Assembly (NCBI GenBank): GCA_037176705.1
Contig: CM073889.1
Span: forward strand, 100,643,890 to 100,707,889
DNA length: 64,000 nt
Source: Molossus alvarezi
Taxonomy: Eukaryota; Chordata; Mammalia; Chiroptera; Molossidae
Reading direction: 5' to 3'
Under the pieces are notes generated by a model, which saw nothing but the letters and a program-made list of their open reading frames with translations, had not been told where the DNA came from and made no database searches. The position numbers and the translations under genes are program-made. Each line of letters opens with the position of its first letter. Positions within the stretch are counted from its first letter, which is position 1. Below are positions 45,480 through 56,960 of this stretch, piece by piece.

Positions 45480-47980
45480 GCCAGGCCTTGCGCTGCTGCC
45501 TCCTCAGGCCTGATGGGTGGGTGTGGGGACTAGTCTGGGGATCCAGGCTTCCGGCCTCCAGTACCCATGGCCACCTCTGTGCCTGAGTCTCCCTACCCCA
45601 CTGTGTCCCCAACTTTGATCAGCCCAGTGGCTCCCAGGGACACACAGGGGCTCGGGTCAGGGCTCTTGGTTCTCCTGGTGACCCTGAAGAACATACAGGC
45701 CACGGCCCTCACTGGCACACAAGTGGATGGGAGAGAGGCTCACAGCCCAGGACCTAACTCGTGCCTTTCCTGTTTGACCCGGGTCGGAAGAGGGCTCTGC
45801 CGTGGGCTCAGCTCAGAGAAAAAGGAGAAACACTGGCCTGAGGAGGAGGCAGTAACTCGAGAAGCACATCCCCAGGGGAGAAAGGGAGCCCAGGGCCTGT
45901 TGTTAACTATCGCCATGTAACTGTGTAACTAGCGAGCTTGCAGGCTCAGGGACCCCCCACACATGTTCCTGGTCTTGTGCACAGGGCTGCAGATGGGTGG
46001 GGTTTGGCTGATCTTGGCTGGCTGGCGGGGGTCCCAAACCCAGTCTCTGGACCATGAACAACAACTGAAGATACAGACGTGTACCTTCACTTAGTGCCAC
46101 CTACTCCAGGAAGTTCTCTCTGACTGCTCCTGCAGTTGGGGTTCTAGGTCCCCCTTTGGGCTTCTACAGCAACCAGACTGCTCCTACCATGGCCCCGTTC
46201 ACTGTGTGTGACCACTGGAGTGTAGATGGGATCAGCCCACTGACCATGAGCTTGACCTCATCCCTCTGCAGCCACCAACAATACTACGGGGGATAACTAG
46301 TGAACCGTGACAGTGAGGTCCATGTCAAAAGTACAGAGGGGTTCAGGGAGGGGAGAACTGAGTGTGCGGTAAGCCAGGTCCTGGAGGTGGGGCACTCAGA
46401 GTAGTGGAGGGGTGAGAGGACCCCACATGGGACAGGGACCTCCAGTGAGAGGGCTGGGGGTGTCTTCGGGGTCCTGAGGTCTAACAGGCGAGAGAGGCCT
46501 GGAGGTGGGGGACTGCTGTGCTGTGGGGCACAGGACAGAACGACAGCGAGTACAGGGCCCTTTGTGCACACGAGAAAGTGGCTCCTTTCCCCTAAGGACC
46601 CCCAGCCCTGCCCGGGACCTGTGGGCTGTCACGGACCCCCTCGCTGGGCTCTCGTGTGTGTTCTCTGGGGTGTGTGAGGGGTACGCGTGCGTGTGTGTGT
46701 GTGTGCACACGGGGAGGGTATATGAAAGGTGTGATTTTGTGCTGCAGTTTCTAACTCTCCCCAGCTGTTGGCTTCTGAACAATGAGTGGTGGGAAGCAGA
46801 GGTGTGAGGGTCCCACACCCCAGAACCAGAAACATGGAGTGTCTTTCAGAGGAGGTCACAGGGCTGATACGGGCCCCACAGTGTGCCGAGCACAGGCTGT
46901 CGTCCCTCTGGGCAGAGCCCAGGGGCCTCTGGCCGTGTATAGGAGGTATGGCCCTTGGGGAGGCCTGATTTGTCTGAGGAAGGGGCACCCAGAAGGACAA
47001 CAAGAGGTTGCACGGGGCCACCTAGGCAAGAACTGCTTCCACCCAGAGTGCCCTGTGGTCTCGGAACCGGACTCAGCCACTGGGCAGCAGGCGTCCTCCC
47101 ATGAGCCACGACGAGCCGCCTCCCCTGCCCAGTCAGAGGCTAGGAGGGGACTCTCTCTGCAAACTGAAGCCTCGGAGAACAGCTGCGAGGCGGTGTCTTC
47201 ATCTCTCCCAAGGAGGCCAAGGACCGGGCCACAGGAGCCAGGGGTCTCCCCTTTGCAGGCTTCTGCCCTCACCTGGGACGAAGCGGGGCTCCCGGAGTCC
47301 AGGGAGGTCTGCGGCTCTGGACGCCTGATCTGAGCTGGGGTCCCTCACTGACACTCCTTAGGGAGAAAATGTTCCTCCAACAACACTACTAAAGATAGTG
47401 GAGGATCCAGAGGGACAGCTTGCTCTATTTTCCCTGGTCTGACTGCACCAGGAATATTGCATTCCCCTTTGGGAACTCAATTTTATAGACACATGGCCAA
47501 GGACCACGAGCAGGTAGGAGGGAGGCACTCAGCAAGGAGAGGCTGCACGAGCCACAGACTGCCTGAGGGTGCTCCAGGGGTGCACATCTGTCCTCCAAGT
47601 TCTCACGTGCCATCGCGGAGCAGAAAGAACGGGGGCTCGGGGTGCGGCTGGACATCGAGAGTGACTGCAGACACCCAACCCAAGAACAATATGGGGACCA
47701 GCAGATGGTGTGGCACAGGACAGCCAAGGATCCACATAAAGGAAAGGACAAGTCCCACCCGCACGGCGATGTCTGAGGAGTCTCTCCTGGTGGTGTAAAC
47801 GTGGATTCGAAACCCCACAGATCCCTCCCACTCTGAGGCTCCGCAGGGAAGCAGAGCCTCCTGGGACACCTCCCTTCCAGGAAATGCATTTGTCCTCAAT
47901 CCCTGGAAATCACTTAATCCTTTTTCCCCAGCTGACACTCCAAATATTCCAGATTATCAGGATGTGGAGCGAATTTAGGG
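45480..47980. other. Intergenic stretch, unique GC-rich
   Basis: No gene is recognised. It contains a weak L2-like piece near 46110 (CCAGGAAGTTCTCTCTGACT) and a short GT tract at 46688-46706. Long open frames on both strands are products of GC-rich composition. Confidence 0.6.
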
Positions 47981-47984
47981 CGCA

Positions 47985-48060
47985 CCCTCCCATTTTATGA
48001 TGAGGAAACTAAAGCCCTTACAGGAAAGGGACCTGCCCAAAGTCACGGTGATAACTAACA
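47985..48060 (-). repeat. MIR fragment
   Basis: TTTTATGATGAGGAAACTAA and CTGCCCAAAGTCACGGTGAT are reverse-strand MIR core. Confidence 0.65.
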
Positions 48061-48245
48061 TTTAGGGGCACACATTAGAAGGGGAGAGGGGGGAACAGCG
48101 TTCCAACAGGGTCCCCTTTGCCTCCAAACCCCTGCAAGGAAAGCAGTTCATTATGCAGGTGGGAGACACCTCGGTGGGGGAGGAAGGCTAAACCAGGACT
48201 TGAAATCCGATTTCCACACAAAGTCAGCTCTCCCATCCCAGGGTC

Positions 48246-48246
<1 letters not shown>

Positions 48247-48279
<33 letters not shown>
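48247..48279 (+). repeat. (CAG)11 trinucleotide repeat
   Basis: Eleven uninterrupted CAG units lie in intergenic DNA. A 70-codon frame through it would give an 11-Gln tract, but it has no gene context. Confidence 0.95.
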
Positions 48280-48280
<1 letters not shown>

Positions 48281-48429
48281 TGTTGCTACACATGCATTCA
48301 TTTCCTGCAGCTGTAACTTACCTCTTTTAACAGAAAAATCTTTCTTTAAAAAAAAAACGCCGGTAGCCATCTTTCTACAGGGGATCGGACGCATCCCTGC
48401 GTCTCAGACAGAGGGCACTGTGTGTTTCA

Positions 48430-48620
48430 CCCTTTCTTGATGACTCAGGCTCATTTCTGCACTAATTAGAAGACAGGACTGTAATTCTGGGTTACCCTCG
48501 GGGATTATCAAGGTATATCCAGTCCCCTTTGCTTTGTAATTACTGCATGTGCATTTTACAGGTTTTCTGCCCCCTCTCTTATCATAAAGCTTCTCGCTAC
48601 CATCGGTAGGCCTGGAGTGG
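48430..48620. promoter_or_regulatory. Candidate AT-rich regulatory island
   Basis: A repeat-free block holds an AP-1-like TGATGACTCAGG, a palindromic CTAATTAG, TTGTAATTACTG and GATA-like TTATCA sites. It lies about 7 kb beyond the CTIF 3' end. Function is inferred from motif clustering only. Confidence 0.3.
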
Positions 48621-48889
48621 CCTGAGACATCAGACCGCCAAGCCTTCAGAACTGCTTGTCACACAAGAGCCAGCAGGCCCTGAGTGAGGGCCCGGGCATT
48701 TTCATAACAAAGAGCATGAACTCGACCGCATGATGGACGTTCGAAACAACCATCGCTCTCTCAGGAACCACTTTCTGCTGACTTTCTGTCCCCTGATGAC
48801 TTCCAAAAGTGGGGAAACCACCAGGTAAGTAAGGTTGTGCCAACCTGGAATTAAAGCTGTGTTCGTGCATGTGACCCTGTTGGTGGCCT

Positions 48890-49200
48890 GTGGGTCTTAC
48901 CCTTGTTTCCCAGGGAGGAAATCTGAGGCTGAGGCTGGAGTGACCCAAGACTGGACAGTGAGTCAGAGGAACCTCACGCCACCAGCATGTGCACCCTGCC
49001 CCAAGGCCACACCAGCCAGGCAGCACAGGAGCGGTGAGAAGGAACCAGAGGCCCTGAGCGTGCGGAGAGAGCACCACAGTGGGCGTCAGCCGCCCCAGAG
49101 TCTAACCCGACTCCACGCTCATCAGCTGGTTACCGTGGGCATTTCTTCTTGGGCCTCGGCTCCCCTCTCTGTCAAAGAAGGGTGCGCATATTCATTTTTA
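48890..49200. repeat. MIR pair, opposite strands
   Basis: TTGTTTCCCAGGGAGGAAAT (48904) fits reverse MIR. GTTACCGTGGGCATTTCTTC with TGGGCCTCGGCTCCCCTCTC (49130-49175) fits forward MIR. Both are short and diverged. Confidence 0.5.
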
Positions 49201-49209
49201 AAGTGTCCT

Positions 49210-51770
49210 CTTCATGATTCTTGATTTGTCTTAGATAATTATCAAGAGAGGGAAGGAAGGAGGGAAGGAGAAAAAGATCAACAGCTGCTCTGCCTGGGCC
49301 CCTCCTGGGCCCCCCAGATGCCCTCAGCCCCCAGATGTGATCTCCCTTCTGATGCACCCCATCTGGTTTATACGGAAGCTGGCCCAGCTGGGAAAGCTAG
49401 TCCATGCAGATTAGTCCACCCAGATGCCGCAGGCCTGGGGAGGCTCCCACCACTGACCAGCCCCCGCTGCAGAGCTCCTTCCAGCAGCAGAGGGTCTGCC
49501 ACCACGTTCCCACCCCATCCTCGGCGCGGGGGTCCCCATGGGACTGGCCTGGGAGTGGAACCAACATCTCGGGACTCCAGCATCAACAATTCTTTAGCTG
49601 CTTTTGTCTTTGGCACCTTCCGCGTATGTCCTGGGCCAGTTCCTCCGGCTTCCGTCCACTTCTTCCTTGTCCAGCACTGCAGGCTCCCAGGAGAACCAGG
49701 GTGGCCCCTGGGAAGGGGAGCAGAGGCAGGTCTGACCGCTCTCCTGTGAACCGGGAGAGGCACCCCACTGGAGAGGGACGGGAGGGAGGGCAAAGTGCCT
49801 GGCTGAGGACACCAGGCAGTGTGTCCCCTGCACCCCCACCAGCTGGACAGGCTGCCCAGCACTGGTGCCCTGCCTGCGGGGCCCTCCTCAGCCGGGCAGG
49901 AGCAGGCGAAGGCCCTGGTCTGCTTGCTGGAGCCCCGCAGTTCGCAGAGCCCCGGCCCTCCTCTCCCACAGCGAGTGCGCCACGCTGGGGCCGGGCTTGG
50001 CCGCTTTCCTGGGCCGCTGCCATATCGATTATTTCGGCTCCCTTTTTGCTGGAGATATCAATTTAGCAGGTTCCCGGGATGGCTGTGTTTTAACCTCTCA
50101 CCCTGGTCTAGACTCCGTCGGCTCCCGCTGTCCCTGGGCCAGGAGGAGATGGAGGGCCCCCGGGTCTCTCGGGCAGGCTCTGGAGCCAGTGGATTTCCAG
50201 GAACAGATGCTGGGATCGCCCAGTGGCTCCGCGGCCCCGCCAACCTGCCTCCCTCCAAACTGGCCCGGTGAATTATTAAAGATGCAATTTCCTTTCATCT
50301 TTCCAGTAAAATCGCTCCCTGTGCCCTGAGCTGCTGCCTTCCTGTCACTGGCCAGGCAGGGGCCTTGGCAGGACCCTCGTTCACCCCATTCACTCCCCAC
50401 GCCTGGGCCCTCCTCCAAGGCCAGAGGAGGCCATCCCTTCCTGAACGTCCAGGAAGCCGAGGGATCCTGAGAAACTGGGTGGGGTGGAGAGGGTTTGGAG
50501 TGAGAAGATCCTGGAGACTGCTGCTTCGCCGCTGAGGGAAAGGAGCCCAGAGAGGGACTGCAGGTAGCCCAGGCCGCACAGCGAGCTGTCCGCAGAGCGG
50601 GGGCTGGGACCCAGGCTCAGGTCTCCCAGCGGAGGGTTCCCCTTCCCCAGCACCAAGCAGCCTCTGGAGTCCAGCAGAGCCCCCCACCCCTTCCGGGACA
50701 GGTCAAGCCCCTGGCTGTATGGATCAGGCCTTCCAGTGGGATTTGCAGCCTGGCCCGCAGCAGTGGCTCACTGGACGTAAAACCACAGTTGTGACTGCCC
50801 CCCCCGTCAGTATCCACCGTTTCAGCTTTTACTGTTGACTCGGTGACCATCGCAGGGGGCTGGCGGGCAGGCAGCTCCCGGTCATCCAGCTGCCATGTGG
50901 CCTTGTGCCCGAAGTTCTCCTTCTCAAAGCCTGACTCCAAGTCCACCCCCTCCGAAACCCCTCTCTTGAGGCACCCCAAAAAGGTTCAAACATTCTTACT
51001 CCTTATCTGGTCCATCCGAGCAAGAAGGGCCTCTGGACCCCAGGCTAGCGGGGAGCCTGTGCCACCTGAGCCAGGGAAGGTTCCTGTCACTCCATCCTGT
51101 CCCCCTCTCCATCAGAGACTCGGGGTCCCATCCTCCCCCTTCTCCCACAGACTTCAAAGTGGTGAGCTGGGGCCTGGGAATTCCCACTCACCCCCCCTCG
51201 CCCCCCCAGCCTCACAGGGCGGGCGTCTCAGAACCAAGAGCTCAAATATGCCGCTCAGCTGGTGGGACAGCTTTCCTGTCGCACAAGAGAGACCTCCATT
51301 ATCCACCATCTTTCAGCAGGTGACCCCCACCTGAGCAGGCCCACTGGAGTTCTCTGAGCCCTGCTCCATTCATCTGCTCAGCTTCGTATCCTGCCCCCTT
51401 CTCCAGTCACCCCAATAATCTGTGGGGTGGCTATGTTGGGGGACAAACAAGGCACCAACCCCTGCCCAAGACCTTTGACCTTTTCGGGGCCCCAGACCTC
51501 TCTGAGAATCTGAGGAATACCATGGACTGTCTTTTTCTAGAAAAATAATCACATGCTTATAGATTTCTACTCTAATTTCAGAAGTCTTTCAGACCCATCC
51601 CTCAGTTCCCTATGGGTCTTGGACCCTGGTTAAAAGCACCAGAGCCCCTTCTCTCAAGGCCCCCCAAAATGGCCTTAGATGGCAGGGAATTAACCAGAAT
51701 CTCAACACCGGAGTCCGGATAGTCCTGTGATGGGTGCATACATCCCCACCTGGTGTGCTGTGGGTGGTAA
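49210..51770. other. Intergenic stretch, unique GC-rich
   Basis: It contains a GGAA/GGGA-rich patch (49242-49270) and C runs near 50800 and 51195. No gene or transposon is recognised. Open frames up to 220 codons are compositional. Confidence 0.55.
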
Positions 51771-51779
51771 GACCAGTGG

Positions 51780-52110
51780 CCTGGGGTCAGGAACCTGGAG
51801 GTCTGGCCTCCACCATAACAACTTTGGGACCTGAGGCTTTGTTTCTTCACCAAAGTTTGTCATCAGCTCCCCACTCTGTGCTGAGCACGGGCACAGGGCG
51901 AGGAATAAAACCGCAGAGCACAGGAAAATGAACAAGTGAGCACAGAAACGAGTGTGCGCTTTTATGCGGTGGGCAAGGATCCTGGCTAATCATCTGTACC
52001 ATGGAGGTGACTCCAGTTACTCGCTGGTGTTTCTAAGGGGAAGAAATAAGATAACATATGCTAAACGCTGAACACCGAGCCTGGTACAGTGGGCTCACTC
52101 TGTGGAAGAC
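51780..52110 (+). repeat. MIR-like remnants
   Basis: CTTTGGGACCTGAGGCTTTG near 51822 and GATAACATATGCTAAACGCT with CCGAGCCTGGTACAGTGGGC near 52048-52095 fit diverged forward MIR pieces. Confidence 0.5.
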
Positions 52111-52119
52111 TTGTGGGTG

Positions 52120-52880
52120 GCGCTGGTCAACAGAGAGAAGCAGGCCTGGCCTCCTGTGGGTGCAGAGCCCTGAGGAAACCAGCCCAGCCCCCCTGGCCAG
52201 CCCGACTCGGGCTGCAGTGACAGCAGCCTAGAGGCAGCCTCTGGTCATGGATGTTGTTAGCTGCAGTCAAGCCCCACACAGAGAGCAGCAGGTGACTAAG
52301 GCAAGGGGAAGACTCCACGCAGGGCCAGGCTGGCCAGCCCTTGGGAAGGTCACGCTGCAGCAGTGAACTGGAACCACATCCTTACAGGGTGGGTTCTACG
52401 GTTCATGCTGACGTTTACTTCTGTCTAGACTAGTCATCTCACACCAACTTTCTGACCAAGCACCTTTTAAAACATGGATAAAATATATTTTTTTAATTTG
52501 TCTGAAGGCATTGGAGAGGTCTAGCTGCCATGATCCTGGAGAGAAGAGAAATCCAGAGAGACGAGCTCAGTGTTTGTCTTTATCTTCCCGGAGCAATCGT
52601 TGTAACGTTGAGAATACGAGCAAAAGGTGGAGACTGAGTTTTTGCAAACTTTGGGGGTGAGGGGGAAAAGGGGGCTATGCATCTCCAAAAAGAGGAGGAC
52701 TTATTTTTTTTAAAGGCTTTCAGTTGGAACCCTTGAAGAGCAAATCAGAAATAGATCAGCCTTCACAAATACTGACACTCACTTCAAGTGAACTTAATTC
52801 CAGATTGGATTAAGGTGAGCTACATGTACTCTCTCTTCTGGAAGCAAGACTAATTCCCGTCTGGATCATCCAGAGCCTCA
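52120..52880. other. Intergenic stretch with nothing recognised
   Basis: No gene, SINE or LINE landmark could be identified. The AT content rises towards the L1 block that follows. Confidence 0.5.
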
Positions 52881-53128
52881 GATGATCGCTACAGTTTTTT
52901 CATACGAAACGTCTGGTACTCAGTCAAGTTTACCAGGTGTACCAGGGGATAAGACCATATGACGGAAACCAAGAGGAAAAATCCAAACAGATAATATAGC
53001 AACAGACTCATAGGAGATTCAGATACTAGCATTTAAAATAACAGACTTTCAGACTTCCGGTCAAGATGGTGGGTAGGTAAACGCGGTATCGCGTCCTCCC
53101 ACAACCACATCAAAGTTACAACTAAACT

Positions 53129-53380
53129 GCCCTGGCCGGTTTGGCTCAGCGGTTAGAGCGTCGGCCTGCGGTCCAGAGAGACCCAGGTTCGGTTCCCGCT
53201 AAGGGCACGTACCTCGGTTGCAGTTTGTCCCCGGCCCTGGTTGGGTCGTGCGGGTGGCAGCCACTCGATGTGTCCCTTTCACATCGATGTTTCTCTCTCT
53301 CTCTGTTCCTCTCTCTCCCTCCCGCTCTATCTGAACAAAAAATGGAAAAATGTCCTCGAGTGAGGATAAAAAAATTTTTT
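53129..53380 (+). mobile_element. Ves SINE nested in the HAL1
   Basis: A complete Ves of the long 3' type (GCCCTGGCCGGTTTGGCTCA head, GTCCTCGAGTGAGGATAAAA end) lies between exact 17-bp TSDs AAAGTTACAACTAAACT at 53112-53128 and 53381-53397. It inserted after the HAL1. Confidence 0.96.
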
Positions 53381-54153
53381 AAAGTTACAACTAAACTACA
53401 GAACAATCATCATTCAAAACTGCCTGAAATCGAGCTGAATGGCAGTCCTACAACTATGGAATTAAAGCAGCAACTGCATCCAGACTGGTAGGAAGGGCGG
53501 AGGCAGACGGGTTGGTCCCACACCCACGTGTGGCGGAGAAAAATCAGGAGGACACCTCAGCTGGGAAGGTCTTCCCTAAAGACTGAGGGGTCCCCATCCC
53601 ACACCAGGGTTCCCAGTGCCAGGAAGAGAAGTCCCCATAGCTTTTGGCTGAAAAAACTGAGGCTCAGGGAGGCCGAGGCGGCTGGAGCCCCAGGCAGCTC
53701 CTCTTAAAGGGCCCGCGCACGGACTTATCGGACTCTCTCCCTCTCAGCTCAGAGGGGAGGCAGCTCAAGGGGCACCAGAGACATACGGGGAAGAACTGAG
53801 CTGTTTGGCACTGGAGTGAGGGCTGGAGAGGGGGCTTTCTCTGGGACAAACGTGCTGTCAGAGGCCTTTATTCCTTTGGTGAACCCTTCCCTGGGGCAGC
53901 AGACAGCCGCCATATCTGGGACTCCAGCAACCTGGCTCACACTGGTAGCCCTGCCCAGGTGATTCCCTGAGGCCCCGCCCTGCCCAACTTTTAGGCCCAC
54001 CCAAGCTGTCAGTTGCTTAACCATAGGATTGGCCTGTCTTGGATCTTGCTTCAGGTTTTCCTCAATTCTTTCAAACAAACAGCATCTGGTCTCAGCTAGC
54101 CCCATACCTCTCGTTAAGTAATCCACAGAAACAAACACTGAGAGACAGCCAAA

Positions 54154-55058
54154 ATGAGGAGACAAAGAAACAGGTCCCAAATGAAAGAACAGAACTCCAG
54201 GAAAAGAACTAAGCAAAATGGAGATAAGCAACCTAACAGATGCTGAGTTCAAAATACTTCTTATAAGAATGCTCAGTGAACTTAGCGAGGGCCTCAAGAG
54301 CATTAAAAAGGACCAGTCAGAAATGAAGGATGCACAGTCAGAAATGAAGGAGGCACTAACTGAAATAAAGAATAATTTACACAGATTCAATAGGTAAAGC
54401 CAAGAAGCAAACCATCAATTTGGAATATAAGGAAGCAAAAAACACCCAATCAGAACAGCAAAAAGAAAAAAGAATCCAAAAAAATGAGGATAGTGTAAGG
54501 AGCCTCTGGAACAACTTCAAGCGTGCCAACATTCGCATCTTGGGGGTGCCAGAAGGAGAAAAGGGAGAAGAAGAAATCAAAAAGCTATTTGAAACAATAA
54601 TGGCAGAAAACTTCCCTAATGTGAAGGAAACAGACATACAAGTCCAGGAAGCACAGAGAGTCCCAAACAAGATGAACCCCAAGAGGCCCACACCAAGACA
54701 CATCATCATCAAAATGCAAAAGGTTCAAGATAAAGAGAGAATCTTAAAAGCAGCAAGAGAAAAGCAGTTTGTTAACTACAAAGGAGCTCCCATAAGACTG
54801 TCAGCTGATTTCTCAAAAGAAACTTTGCAGGCCAGAAGGGAGTGGCAAGAAATATTCAGAGTGATGAAAAGCAAGAACCTACAACCAAGATTACTCTATC
54901 CTGCAAAGCTGTCATTTAGAATCAATGGCCATATAAAGAGTTTCCCAGACAAGAAAAAGTTAAAGGAGTTCATCACCACCAAACCGTTATTATATGAAAT
55001 GATGAAGGGTCTTTTTGAAGAAAAAGATAAAATATATGAACAAACAAAATGGCAATGA
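54154..55058 (+). pseudogene. HAL1 ORF1 (L1 ORF1p-like), N-terminal part broken
   Basis: The L1 ORF1 protein is an RNA-binding trimer and nucleic-acid chaperone that coats L1-type RNA in the cytoplasm. An open stretch of 212 codons (54420-55058), extendable upstream to 54369, has the RRM start NIRILGVPEGEKGEEEIKKL and the C-terminal-domain text PTPRHIIIKMQKVQDKERIL, KGAPIRLSADFSKETLQARR and LSFRINGHIKSFPDKKKL. Upstream, coiled-coil-like text (EISNLTDAEFKILLIRMLSE, LTEIKNNLHRF) sits in a different frame and hits TAA at 54395-54397. The first ATG (54154) is in the third frame. At least two frame breaks therefore separate the N-terminus from the RRM, so a whole ORF1p is not encoded. Confidence 0.82.
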
Positions 55059-55478
55059 ATACATATCTATCGACAATGGAATCTACAAACAAAATGAACA
55101 GGCAGAACAGAAACATTCTCATAGATACAGAGAACATTTTGTTGGTTGCCAGATTGGAGGGGGGTTGGGGTAATGGGTGAAAAGGTGAAGGGATTAAGAA
55201 GTACAAATTGGTTGTTACACTGACAAACCTCAAAGAGAAGGGGGTTTGGGGGTGGGAAGAAATAAACCAAAGAACTTATATGCATAACCAATGGACACAG
55301 ACAACAGTGTGGGAAAAGGCGGGAGGGGGGTGGGAGTGTGAAGGAGGGGGTCAGTGGGGGGAAAATGAGGAACATCTGTAATACATTCAACAATAAAGAT
55401 AAAAATTAAAAATTAAAAAAATATATAAAATAACAGACTTTAAAATAATTGTGATTAATATTTTCAAAAAGTAAATGA

Positions 55479-55642
55479 GCCCTGGCCGGTGTGGTTCAGT
55501 AGTTAGAACATCAGCCTGCACCCCAAAGGGTCATGGGTTTGATTCCCAGTCAAGAACACATACCTAGGTTGCAGATTTGATCCCCGGCCCCAGTTGGAGC
55601 TCGTGCTGGAGGCAACCAATTGATGTGTCTCTTTCATATCAA

Positions 55643-55689
<47 letters not shown>

Positions 55690-55760
55690 TCCTCCCTCTC
55701 TTCCTTCCACTCCCTCTAAAAAGCAATGAAAAAATATCCTTGGGTGAAGATTAACAACAA
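55479..55760 (+). mobile_element. Ves SINE with expanded CT tract
   Basis: GCCCTGGCCGGTGTGGTTCA head, a (CT)n of about 19 units (55647-55685) and an ATCCTTGGGTGAAGATTAAC end. Exact 14-bp TSDs CAAAAAGTAAATGA lie at 55465-55478 and 55761-55774. Confidence 0.95.
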
Positions 55761-56072
55761 CAAAAAGTAAATGAAACAAAGAATTTAAGCAAAGAACTGA
55801 AACCTTTTCAAAAGTATCAAATGGAAATTCTAGAAATGAAAAATACAATAATCACAATTAACAATGAAATGAATAGATTCAATGCAGCTAATTGAGGATT
55901 AGTGAACTGGGAAACGGGCCATATAAAATATGGAGCATTGACGTACTGTAAAAGAATATGATAGACAATAATATCAGGGCATAAGAAGAAAATCCCATTT
56001 TCTAAAGGTCCCTAAGTGTACCCCATAAAGTACAGTACTCACGCACCTAGGAAGAGCACTCCACAGCGGCAG

Positions 56073-56344
56073 TTTGCTACCCGTTTGCCGAAAGAATTTT
56101 CAAAACATGCAACACCTGATTATTTAGTCAGGGACACTGACCTCTTTTCCCTTTTCATCGTCAAATAAGAAAATGACAACAATCAACACAACAATAGCTG
56201 TCCGATGTGAACACCTCAAAATTATATATTTTGTGTGTGTGTGTGTCAGATCAACAGAAGAATATAATATGTTTTTTGGGGTGCCACAGAATTTTAGTAA
56301 TTAGTTTGTGTGTGCTATGAGATGAAAAAGGTTAAAAATTGCTG
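56073..56344 (-). mobile_element. Non-autonomous hAT element, reverse copy
   Basis: On the reverse strand it repeats the order of 15551-15825: + strand TTATTTAGTCAGGGACACTG, TCTTTTCCCTT, ACACAACAATAGCTGTCCGA, and the end GGTTAAAAATTGCTG matching the other copy's start. A TG tract (56232-56246) is inside. No matching TSD was found. Confidence 0.72.
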
Positions 56345-56349
56345 CTCTA

Positions 56350-56604
56350 GCCCTGGCTGGTTTGCTCAGTGGTTAGAGCGTAGGCCTGCGGTCCAGAGAG
56401 ACCCAGGTTCGGTTCCCGCTAAGGGCACGTAACTTGGTTGCAGTTTGTCCCCGGCCCTGGTTGGGTCGTGCGGGTGGCAGCCACTCGAAGTGTCCCTTTC
56501 ACGTCGATGTTTCTGTCTCTCTCTCTTCCTCTCTCTCCCTCCTACTCTATCTGAACAAAAAAAATGGAAAAATGTCCTCGGGTGAGGATAAAAAAAAAAA
56601 ATCT
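56350..56604 (+). mobile_element. Ves SINE, long 3' type
   Basis: GCCCTGGCTGGTTTGCTCAG head (one base short), TTGTCCCCGGCCCTGG and GTCCTCGGGTGAGGATAAAA end. It lies just after the hAT element, with a short CTGCTCTA repeat at 56342-56349 and 56605-56612. Confidence 0.92.
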
Positions 56605-56784
56605 CTGCTCTATAGCATAGCGTTCGTGTATAGGGGCAACACATGTGCTAATGGACAGTATGTAACGAAGAGTACCAATGCAAACTTGTCTCATAACATT
56701 TAACCGCATACAGGACCAGAGGCAGGAAGTGCCCTGCATTAAATCTGGACTGGACGAGGCTCCATGGTGTATCAGATGCGGAGA

Positions 56785-56960
56785 GTGGGCTTCGGAGCCT
56801 GCGCCTGAACCCAGCCTCTGTGTCTTCCTAACGTGTCCACCTCAGCCAATCACACAGCCTCTCCGAGGCCGCTCTGTCATGTGTAACAGAGGAGCGGTGT
56901 TGTCCCGAGCACTGGAGAAGGCAGGGTGTGCACATGGCACCCAGCAGGCATCTCACAGCG
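56785..56960 (+). repeat. MIR SINE
   Basis: CGCCTGAACCCAGCCTCTGT, CTCCGAGGCCGCTCTGTCAT and GTGCACATGGCACCCAGCAGG fit a diverged forward MIR. Confidence 0.6.

Larger units (their letters stand above)
53034..55441 (+). mobile_element. Full-length HAL1 (half-L1) retrotransposon with TSD
   Basis: A 16-bp duplication TAAAATAACAGACTTT flanks the element exactly (53034-53049 and 55426-55441). The body, 53050-55425, starts CAGACTTCCGGTCAAGATGG, an L1-type 5' end. It carries an L1 ORF1 but no ORF2. A G-rich 3'UTR (55140-55370) follows directly, ending in AATAAAGAT and an A/T-rich tail. Absence of ORF2 together with intact ends fits HAL1, a family described as L1-derived and mobilised by L1 in trans. 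A Ves SINE (53129-53380) is nested near the 5' end. Confidence 0.85.
52880..55990 (+). mobile_element. Old L1 (5'UTR/ORF1 part) split by younger insertions
   Basis: Fragments 52880-53033 (ATCCAAACAGATAATATAGC, GATACTAGCATTTAAAATAA) and 55442-55990 (AAATTCTAGAAATGAAAAAT, AATAGATTCAATGCAGC) together read as the 5' end of an old L1 on the forward strand. A HAL1 and a Ves SINE are inserted in it. The right end is uncertain. Confidence 0.6.

Noticed and set aside
48118..48330. Small frame with an 11-glutamine tract
   Set aside because: The tract is a CAG microsatellite. There is no other coding evidence and no gene context.
49404..50066. Forward frame of 220 codons
   Set aside because: Pro/Ser/Arg-rich translation typical of non-coding GC-rich DNA, with overlapping long frames on the other strand.
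54377..54712. Reverse-strand hydrophobic frame over the HAL1 ORF1
   Set aside because: It is the antisense shadow of the ORF1 coding strand; A-rich coding DNA gives Phe/Leu-rich antisense text.
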